DNA of 64,000 nt. Source: Crossaster papposus (lineage: Eukaryota > Echinodermata > Asteroidea > Velatida > Solasteridae). The notes below the pieces were generated by a model. It saw only the letters and a list, made by a program, of their open reading frames with translations, ran no database searches and was not told where the DNA came from. The stretch is from NCBI GenBank assembly GCA_037893245.1, contig JBAIAA010001109.1:62001-126000 (forward strand), in the 5' to 3' direction. Positions 1-64,000 of the stretch are shown here, piece by piece (the stretch's first letter is position 1; each line of letters starts with the position of its first letter). Made by a program: the position numbers and the translations under genes.

Positions 1-839
1 TACAAATACATGTACTCTCGACATGTGTAAAGGATATTATATTCATCTCGTAACCAAAATGGAGATATTAACATACCCAAAGCTTCAATAATTTTAGAGC
101 AAATGAGTAAGAATAGAAAAGAGAAACAACAATTTCTTTATCAAAACATGTTTTCTGACAGTTTTCAGAATTAAAAAAAAAAATTCATATCAAACTTGAA
201 GGATGAAGTGCTAGCTACATGTACATACACACCAATCTGTAAGTACATACACAACAGCGGGGCCCTTAATTCTGGGCAAGGGGCACCAACTTTTGACTCC
301 CTAATTCAGCCCAGGGTTGTCGGCGTGCTACATTTGCTCATACCCAGGGGCTCTGCGCTGAGAAATCCTAGTACAGGTCATAATTAAATGTCACAATAAC
401 TTGGTGCTGGAAACAGAATTGCACCGTGGAGGAATCTACACGAACCGACTTAGTTACATAAGGCATCATCATACACTCTACGCGTAAGCACAGCTGAAGC
501 ATCCCCAATTGAAATATGCAACGCAGTGATATCCGCGCGCTACTACTAAATGGGTTGTTGACAGCGCAAAATGACTATGCACATTCGAAGATGTACCAAA
601 AGTCGTCGTGTGCCAAGGAAAAGGACGTTAGCAGTCCAGGCACGCAACAAATCACTTTTTGAGATAATCAAGTTTAAAGGTTTTGTTCTGCCATTTCTAA
701 ATTAAACCCTACATCAGGCTGAAATTTCGACTTGTAAATCTTGTGAATAGTTCAAATAGAACCGTGAATTTGTTATATAAAACTGGTACTTAATTTTATT
801 TCAAAATATTACTTAATTATGAGGTTATTTACATATTTA

Positions 840-1115
840 TGCTAACGACCTTATGCCAGGAACTATTATCGCTACAAGTGTGTTAATGTCCCACTGATGT
901 GTGGAGGTGAACACACTTCAAGTGTAGCAAGTTGTGTTCCATTGGTATTACACGCTAACGTCCTTATGCCGGGTAACAATCCTTACGACCTTTTACCGGG
1001 AACAAACCTTGCTGCAAGCGTGTTAACGTCCACTGAAATGTGGAGAGGTAAACGCACTTGTAGCAAGTTTTGTTCCATTGATATTATACGCTAACGTCCT
1101 TATGCCGGGTACACA
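840..1115 (+). repeat. Two diverged units of about 137 bp
   Basis: The CGCTAACGTCCTTATGCCGG, GTGGAG and GTAGCAAGTT words occur twice in order. The rest of 1-1840 is AT-rich with no feature I can support. Confidence 0.6.
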
Positions 1116-1849
1116 AAATTGCAAAACGCCTTCCGTCCTTTTTATTTAATTAATTACGTCATAATGACGTAATCCCTGAATACGAAATGTATTCCAAACG
1201 AAAGATGTTTTGATTCTCTATTGGTTACCCGAAAAATACGAATTTGACCTTTTGACCCATTTTTAGCCCTAACGACCTTTTTCCGGGCACACGACAAAGT
1301 CGAATTTGCATGAAATAGCCAGGTCACACCCTATTTTTACAGGTTTCCAAAGACATTAGTGCGAGAAGCTTACACTGTCAACAAAACTTTGGTTAGGGCA
1401 TGCTACGACAATTACTGTCGATGATCAACAATGATCACTGTCGAATACTGATATCTTAAGCCAAGACTTTGAGCAGTACTGCTAACCTGATAGGCATGTA
1501 AAAACCTTCACAGCTGCGTATATAATTTTGCCATTAACCAGAATTCCCTGCACATAAATCTGCATGCCCAAATTTTACGCCCGGATCATTTTGACATTGA
1601 CTTGGCCCTGGCGCGTGATTGTTTTTCAGGGAAGCACACCCTGATATAGACGATGAGCCCTCTAACGTCACGTGTTTACATCCGTATTCAAAATGTGCCT
1701 GGCAATATGCGCACGCATCGTGTTTTACATAAATTTAGTTAAGAGGCGACATCAGAGGTCACATAATTCAAAGGTGGTCTGACCTGTGGCGTCACTCCTC
1801 AACCAAATTGTATGCAAAACACGATGTGTGCTCATATTATTATTATTAT

Positions 1850-2170
1850 AATTATTTCCTTTGGCAATGAAATCGAGGATTCCTTAAAAGTGCCCAAGGC
1901 ACTGTAGCTCGTAAGCCTGAAGAAACCAGAAGAAGGATGAACGAAATGCCAGAAACACCGGGGCGAACCCCTTCTCTTTAGCGATAAGTGTGACTGGGTT
2001 CTTTTACGTGCGTGTCCAGGTTCGTGTCCTACGGCTTTACGTCCTTTCCGAAGGACGAAGCAATAGTGGTTTAATTGCCTTGCTTAAGGACACACGTGTC
2101 GACACCGGGACTCGAACTCACACTGTGCGGAACAGAAAACCCAGCTTTTAACCGCTCGGCCACGACACAG
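1850..2170 (-). mobile_element. SINE with Ser/Leu-tRNA-like head
   Basis: On the minus strand it starts GTGTCGTGGCCGAGCGGTTA (A-box-like) and GTTCGAGTCCC (B-box) at about 2098-2168. A body follows containing the conserved GGACGAAGC and CCGGGG tracts, ending in an AAT-rich tail. A second copy of the same family is at 27955-28283. Confidence 0.8.
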
Positions 2171-2228
2171 ATTGCCTGGCACAATTGAATATACATGTAG
2201 ATGTAAACAGAGGGCACATGGTCTATAG

Positions 2229-2375
2229 CCTTGCTCGCAGCGAGCTGGTCGCTGACAGATATTTACGGCTTTGCTTGTGATGCGTTAATTCGTAACCTGT
2301 TTTGAGTTCCGACATTTTTGGTGTGTGTACAATCATACACGTACTCCGATCGACATGAACTGGTTAATCACGTTC
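2229..2375. mobile_element. TTAA MITE family 1, right-half remnant
   Basis: GCCTTGCTCGCAGCGAGCTG through GACATGAACTGGTTAA. The left half appears displaced to about 1514-1640 (TTAACCAGAATTCCC), with the SINE 1850-2170 and other sequence between. Confidence 0.5.
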
Positions 2376-2513
2376 CACAATCAACCGGTACTAGGTTTCC
2401 TCACGTTTGCATGCCTTGGGTACGAGCAATAAGGAGAAAGAAGGAGGGAGGATGAAGGGGGGAGGATGAAGGGGGACGGAGAAGAAGGAGGGAGGGCAAG
2501 AGAGAAGTCTTAC

Positions 2514-2591
2514 CACTAGTCTGGGGAGTGTTAGCCCCAGGTGAAGTCGATTCCAATAGTTCTCTCAGATCATATTGACTGAAAGACAACC
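2514..2591 (-). CDS. Candidate KIF1 cassette exon (26 codons)
   Basis: Acceptor GGCCCGATCCTCGCAG and donor GTAAGA enclose 78 nt that are open in the phase required after exon 25. The exon is symmetric (phase 1 to phase 1), so it could be skipped without a frameshift. It reads LSFSQYDLRELLESTSPGAN and TPQTS. No similarity to KIF1 known to me at this point, so it may be an alternative insert, an unrelated exon, or chance. Confidence 0.35.
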
Positions 2592-2863
2592 CTGCGAGGA
2601 TCGGGCCACAGAAAGGCAATGAGTTAGACAAACGCACAAACCAACAAACTAAATGGGCCAGGACGGAAAATAATACAAGCATGTACACAGATGAAAACAC
2701 AGGAAAGTGCATTTAAAGGCCGGCAAGTGTGCTTAATCAATGAGAATTGTTGATATAGCATCTGTCATGATGAAGGGCAGAAAGGTCAACACCAAATGAA
2801 AGTCATTTTTTTCTTTATTTAGAAAGCAAGGTCAAGACAGTTTAGGAAAATACACACATTAAA

Positions 2864-3680
2864 GGTAGGATACACCATTGGTAATTGCTTGAATTATCAG
2901 GAATAAGTGGATGTATAGGTAGGATACACCATTTGTAATCGCTTGAATTATCAGGAATAAGTGGATGTAAAGGTAGGATACAACATTGGTGATTGCTTGA
3001 ATTATCATGAATGGGTGGATGTAAAGATAGGATATACACCATTGGTAATCGCTTGATCAGGAATAAGTGGATGTAAAGGTAGGATACACCATTGGTAATT
3101 GCTTGAATTATTAGAAATGGGTGGATGTAAAGATAGGATACACCATTGGTAATTGCTTGAATTATCAGAAATGGGTGGATGTAAAAGGTAGGATACACCA
3201 TTGGTAATTGCTTGAATTATCAGGAATGAGTGGATTTACATGTAAAGGTAGGATACACCATAATTGCTTGAATTATCATGAATGGGTGGATGTAAAGATA
3301 GGATATACACCATTGGTAATCGCTTGATCAGGAATAAGTGGATGTAAAGGTAGGATACACCATTGGTAATTGCTTGAATTATCAGAAATGGGTGGATGTA
3401 AAAGGTAGGATACACCATTGGTAATTGCTTGAATTATCAGAAATGGGTGGATGTAAAAGGTAGGATACACCATTGGTAATTGCTTGAATTATCAGGAATG
3501 AGTGGATGTATAGGTAGGATACATCATTGGTAATTGCTTGAATTATCAGGAATGAGTGGATGTAAAGGTAGGATACACCATTGGTAATTGCTTGAATTAT
3601 CCGGAATGGGTGGATGTAAAGGTAGAATACACCATTGGTAATTAACTGCCTGAATTATCAGGAATGGATGGGTTTTTTTT
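2864..3680 (+). repeat. 54-bp tandem array made of a MITE terminus
   Basis: About 15 units, each starting GGTAGGATACACCATTGG and continuing through GCTTGAATTATCAG to GGGTGGATGTAAA. Some units are shortened. The unit is the first 54 bp of the family-3 MITE. Apparent reading frames on the minus strand are by-products. Confidence 0.9.
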
Positions 3681-3784
3681 TTGGGGGGGGGGGGATTGTA
3701 TTTTATAGTAAATATCATTTGACTGACTGTTCAAAGTTTTATTATTAAATGCCAATATAGATGCCCCCCCCCCCCCCAAAAAAA

Positions 3785-3862
3785 ATGGCGTTTGTTTTTG
3801 TTCTTGTTCTTGTTCTTGTTCTTGTTCTTGTTCTTGTTCGTGTTCGTGTTCATGTTCTTGGT
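3785..3862 (+). repeat. 6-bp microsatellite TTGTTC
   Basis: Repeated TTGTTC/TCGTGT units inside the expanded family-3 MITE. Confidence 0.9.
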
Positions 3863-4084
3863 TTTTTTTTCGCGAACAATAAACAATTACAGGATATCTA
3901 GCGCAATCCTTTTGCTAGATGCCTACAATCATTATTTAGTTTTAAATAAGTACGATATTTCCTAGTTTGGTGGTAAACATTTTAGATATCTGCAAATGGT
4001 GTATATCCTACCTTTAAAGCAATTAAATTTAAAGTATGTTTTAAACGAGTGTATGATGATTCTAAATTAGGTACCCTGAGGGAA

Positions 4085-4260
4085 CCTGAACATAATGGGG
4101 ACAATTTACTCAAATTACTCAAAAACTAGGGTTAGGATGCAGTTTAGGGTTAGTGTTTGGGTTAGGGTATAATATATAGGGTATATTGGGTCAACATTTC
4201 AACCCATAAAATTAATTGTGGTTGAATTAGGAGCATTTTGAAAAATGTGCTTGACTTTCT
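4085..4260. repeat. Dispersed repeat with GGGTTAGG words
   Basis: Contains TTTTGAAAAATG-, GTTAGGGTATAATATA- and GGGTCAACATTTCAACCC words, which recur in reverse complement at 31936-32085. Similarity to telomere repeats is incidental. Confidence 0.55.
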
Positions 4261-4273
4261 AACAATTTTTGTA

Positions 4274-4424
4274 CAAGAAGTTTAATTATGTCGTAAATGT
4301 ATGGCAAGGTGTGCGGTACAGCAGTATTCAGGTGTGCAATTATTCACACTTCTCAAGATGCTTTTAAGGTGTGCGATGGCGCGGGCCGGCGAGCGATAGC
4401 ACACCTCAAATCAGAAGGACTGTG
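4274..4424 (+). mobile_element. Right-end fragment of the AGTCCTTCTG MITE
   Basis: Runs from AAGTTTAATTATGTCGTAAA to CTCAAATCAGAAGGACT, matching 23066-23209. The minisatellite is absent. Confidence 0.7.
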
Positions 4425-5056
4425 GATTTGGTTCGCAGTTGGGAGTTAGGGTTAAATAAAGTCAGCCACATATTTTCGAAGATTTGTTGAATTTGTTCCC
4501 AACTTGCTTTTTTAATATTCGCGTACGATAGGCTAGAGACACACACATCTACGCTGTACAAGCACATGAGAGGAGAGATTGAAGATGGTACAAAGAAAAC
4601 AACATACACATAGATGATTATAAATACAACAGAGTTATAGAAAAAGAAGGGAAACAAATGTGTAAATAAATAAGTGATGTAGAGTATGGATTCGAAGAAG
4701 AAATTCGATATACAGTATTCTCAAAAACCAAGGAGATGAATATTAAGTATTTACTGCGGGAATAAATAAATGTTGGAAATAAAATTGGGGAAATGAGCAC
4801 AGTGCCACAAACTGTAACATTGTAATGAATACAGTAAAGAACAAAGTAAGAATTAACATAAACATAATTCGGGAATCATTATTAAAAGCCTGTTTTGTTT
4901 CCTTCACAGAACTACAAACTTTAATGACAAGTTGAAGTTCCTAAAAGTATTTTGGGTGTGCACTGTAATTACCCCATTCGTCATTTCTTGATTCCGTGCT
5001 TTATTCGTTTCCCCAAAATCACAGTGCGGCAAATTCTGTAAAATTATAATTCTGGT

Positions 5057-5306
5057 TAAACAGTTCGTGTCGGGATTATTTTTACATTGATTGGGCCCAG
5101 TGCAGTATTGCTTTTCGTGAATCTCATCTGAGAGAGGTTCAGGCCGGCATCTGTGGGTAGCACACCCTTAATTTGTCCAGCCTCGCTCGCCGGCTGCGAG
5201 CCAGTCACTGACAGATATTTTTCGGCCTTGCTCAAGACATTTTTAGCCGACATCCGTTTTGAAAAAATTACATTTGTACACTGCATCCGACGCGAACTGA
5301 TTAAAT
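5057..5306. mobile_element. TTAA MITE family 1, diverged
   Basis: Left end TTAAACAGTTCGTGTCGGG and right end CATCCGACGCGAACTG. The interior keeps GGTTCAGGCCGGCA and the ATTTTTCGGCCTTGCTC region. An older subfamily shared with 6585-6738. Confidence 0.7.
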
Positions 5307-6068
5307 GTTTAAAAGAACAAGTTGAGAATGTTTTTAGAACATGCCTAATCGTGCGTTTAGAACATGCAGTCGTTTATTGCAATAAGATCTAACATTTCGA
5401 AGAATTATGTCTTCTACTTTGTGTTTACTTCTTGAACAAACAAAAAACGATCACAACAGCCAATTGAAAATAAGGTGTCAATAACAACAATACAGGGCAG
5501 AAAACTCAATTCAAAGCAAGGTAAAAACAGAAAATTGAAATAAATAAAACAATTCACATCCATGTGGTACATAGGCACATGTCTAATCTACCAGCCGTCG
5601 TGGACTAAACAAACCGAAGCGTGGACTGAATTCGGGGGTCATGTTGGTATTAAATGTGGTTAAAACTTTAATCAATGAAGAGTCTTTACAACAACAAATG
5701 TTTAGGCTTTCACAAACTGGAAGTCGGTTTTGGTAATCTGAACAACACAGAATCTATTTTTAGAAGCATTTTTGTAAACAGTTTGAGAAAAATTCGGTCA
5801 AATGCCAGGTGCAAATTACATGTACATGTCACGGCTGGCATAATTGTAACATTATGCCCTAACTACCCCAAACCCATCAAACTCCAACTGCAGGTTTTGC
5901 TAGGTTTGGGTACCGAACCATAACAACTTGGGAGACCCTGTTGAATTGTGTGAGGTTCAGGGCAGAAAAGCATGAGACTTGTCAAAATGTTGGAGTTTGG
6001 GAGAATGCACAGGCATGTATTCGGGGGTGACCCACATGATCACGACACAGTTCCTGGTCAACTGTTAT

Positions 6069-6390
6069 GCTGCGTTCCAATCGCGTCGTGTTTATCGTGT
6101 TCACCGTGAATTTCTCCATGTTAACGAGTGGGTTGCATTCCAAACGCTACTCACCAAGACGCACGCGCACAGTCGAGTTAGTCGTGCGGTATAAGAACAT
6201 TCTTTATCGCGCAAGAACTCGTACGTGAACCAACACGCATGCGCGAGTATTTCATTCGTTTATGAAGTCGTGAACATGGAGAAAAAAAAATCCACCTCGA
6301 GTTCACCACTGGTAAACACGAGTTACCAGGCGATTAGAACGAACTTATACGACTCGTGAACTTGTGAACACGACACGATTGGAACGCAGC
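6069..6390. mobile_element. Inverted-repeat element GCTGCGTTCCAATCG
   Basis: Left GCTGCGTTCCAATCGCGTCG and right CGACACGATTGGAACGCAGC. 322 bp, non-coding. Confidence 0.75.
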
Positions 6391-6584
6391 GTGTACACGT
6401 ACACCCTGTATGTGTGTCCCCACTCAAGCACATAATACCACTGGTCAGTCATCACTGTACTAGTCAATAAAACTTCAACTGTCAGAGTTTGGCAATTTTA
6501 GTACTGTTGGGTTTTTATTCGTTTCCACAAAATCAGTTTGGCAAAAATCTGTAAATATAGTTTTCTTTTCTCAAAACCTGGTTA

Positions 6585-6738
6585 ACCAGTTAACGTCGGG
6601 ATTATTTTCACATTGACCGGGCCCAGTGCAGTATTGGTTTTCCTGAACCTCATCCAAGACGGGTTCAGGCCGGCATCTGTGGGTATCACACCTCATTTGC
6701 TGCGAGCCAGTCGCTGACAGATATTTCCGGCCTTTATT
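6585..6738. mobile_element. TTAA MITE family 1, left part, cut by a family-3 MITE
   Basis: Starts TTAACCAGTTAACGTCGGG, keeps GGTTCAGGCCGGCA and stops at the insertion point of the family-3 element at 6739. Confidence 0.7.
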
Positions 6739-7106
6739 TTAAAGGTAGGATACACCATTGGTAATTGCTTGAATCATCGTGAATGTGTGGATTTGGGGGT
6801 GTTGTATTTTATAGTAAATATTGTTTAACTGACCTGTCCGAAGTTTTACAATCATGAATGTTGGGGACAACCGGCATCGAGCAGTGGTTCTTATGTTGTT
6901 CTTGTTTTTTTCGTGACCCCATCCAGTGATCGTGATATTTTTATTTTTTTTACAAATTCAATTTTTCGTACCAATTACAGTATATCTAGCGCAATCATTT
7001 TGCTGGATGCCTACAATCATTATTTACTTTCAAATAAGTAAGATACTTCTTAATAATTCGGTAGTAAACACTTTTGATATCTGCAAATGGTGTATCCTAC
7101 CATTAA
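6739..7106 (+). mobile_element. TTAA MITE family 3
   Basis: TTAAAGGTAGGATACACC to GGTGTATCCTACCATTAA, about 370 bp. The interior has GGATATCTAGCGCAATC-like and TGCTGGATGCCTACAATC words shared by the family. Inserted in a diverged family-1 copy. Confidence 0.85.
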
Positions 7107-7285
7107 GACAGAAAAATGCTAACGACATCTCACACCTAAAATATTCAGTCTAGGTCATCAGAGATTAGACGTGCCGAATTTGAAATTTTTCAGTACATTT
7201 CAAATACTTCAATGAAGTATTTGAAATAAATGTACAAAGTGAATAAACAAATGGTTAAGTTATTAATTGTCTACCTGTACCATAC

Positions 7286-63406
<56,121 letters not shown>

Positions 63407-63649
63407 CTGGCAGAGAGGGTAGTTGAGAAAAAAACAGATGCAAGTTAACGAGAGTGTTAGTGGGAGCATGAAGTGCCAAACAGATCTAGAGCAAGAAGTG
63501 TTAGGAAGTCACTAAAAACTAACCAGTGTAGCGTTTTTTTGTGGTATTTTTCAAGGCACTTTATGTACACTAACCCGGTTTTCACTTCAACCTTGTTCTA
63601 TGGTTAAAATAACCCATAAGAAAATTTGTTGAAGAAAAAAACAAACGTT

Positions 63650-63723
63650 AACGATAGTCGGATTCGAACCACAGACCTTTTGATCCATAGCTCTCCTCTC
63701 TACCAACTATGCTATTGGCAAGT
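63650..63723 (-). mobile_element. tRNA-like SINE head
   Basis: Minus strand: ATAGCATAGTTGGTAGAG (A-box) and GTGGTTCGAATCCGAC (B-box), then a body starting TATCGTTAACGTTTG. Same general design as 39905-39973. The anticodon arm is degenerate, so it is treated as repeat-derived. Confidence 0.55.
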
Positions 63724-64000
63724 TGGTTGAGGTAGCCGTTTTTTATAATTCTTTATAGTTCTTTATTAGCTGAGTTGCTCTTTTTTCATGAATATACATT
63801 CACGCAATACGCAGCTGCTGAACAAAAAATATATATTGTGAACCGCTGCACTGGTTAATATCAAGTGTCTTCCAAAGTTTTAGGCGTGAGAAGAACTTGT
63901 AACTTTAATACTCAACACATCAATAAACTATAAATTTGTTTTTTTCAACACTGAAATAGACCGATCCCTTAGGACACACCCCTCGCTATAAAATTTACCA

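Larger units (their letters stand above)
2859..4017 (+). mobile_element. TTAA MITE family 3 with its left end expanded into a tandem array
   Basis: The left TTAA is at 2859-2862. The right end is GGTGTATATCCTACC then TTAA at 4014-4017. Other family-3 copies are about 370 bp; this one is 1,159 bp because the terminal 54-bp segment is repeated (see 2864-3680). Confidence 0.8.

Noticed and set aside
2842-3718. Repeated minus-strand frames reading YIHPFLIIQAITNGV-like units.
   Set aside because: Translation of the 54-bp array derived from a MITE end.
4085-4180. GGGTTAGG words resembling telomere repeats.
   Set aside because: Only scattered single words in a dispersed repeat that recurs inverted at 31936-32085.
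63650-63723. Possible tRNA gene on the minus strand.
   Set aside because: Anticodon arm does not fold well and the sequence continues into a SINE-like body.

Overview
The window is animal nuclear DNA: AT-rich, intron-rich and densely packed with short inverted-repeat transposons (MITEs), tRNA-derived SINEs, minisatellites and one LINE. Its single recognisable host gene, on the minus strand, is an invertebrate kinesin-3 motor orthologous to vertebrate KIF1A/KIF1B and worm unc-104. The repeat landscape (tRNA-headed SINEs with a KIF1 gene of about 2-kb introns, TTAA- and TA-flanked MITE swarms, a LINE with a 2A-like motif) fits a marine deuterostome, and some MITE ends look like ones I associate with sea stars. 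The phylum is an inference, not shown by the sequence.

Host gene. Twenty-five exons were found by splice site, phase and family similarity between 63406 (5') and 7286 (3'). They join in one continuous reading frame of about 1,041 codons with no phase conflict. In order they encode the end of the motor domain (K-loop L12, helix 5/6), neck with an 11-glutamine run, first coiled coil, FHA domain, second coiled coil, the KIF1-specific LWGN/LKE block, the YSPL block, the [10 protein letters not shown] block, the [18 protein letters not shown] block, the conserved stalk blocks and the region ending at VTGVYELSL. The start of the motor lies beyond the right edge and the PH-domain end beyond the left edge. 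A 26-codon candidate cassette exon lies at 2514-2591.

Repeats, left to right. 1-7 kb: SINE, a family-3 TTAA MITE whose end has expanded into a 54-bp array, degenerate family-1 MITEs. 7-18 kb: nested MITEs, 17-bp and 12/14-bp arrays, a 480-bp duplicated segment. 18-29 kb: SINEs, foldback elements, TTAA MITEs of three families. 29-34 kb: closely spaced exons. 34.7-52.5 kb: a 17.9-kb intron carrying an intact-ORF LINE (36055-39600) in opposite orientation to the gene. 52-64 kb: remaining exons with many arrays close to exon borders.

The most interesting observation is that the K-loop exon (59833-59990) is followed by two tandem, open-frame copies (59687-59832 and 59542-59681). Both have phase-compatible splice sites and would replace the five-lysine loop by two lysines or none.
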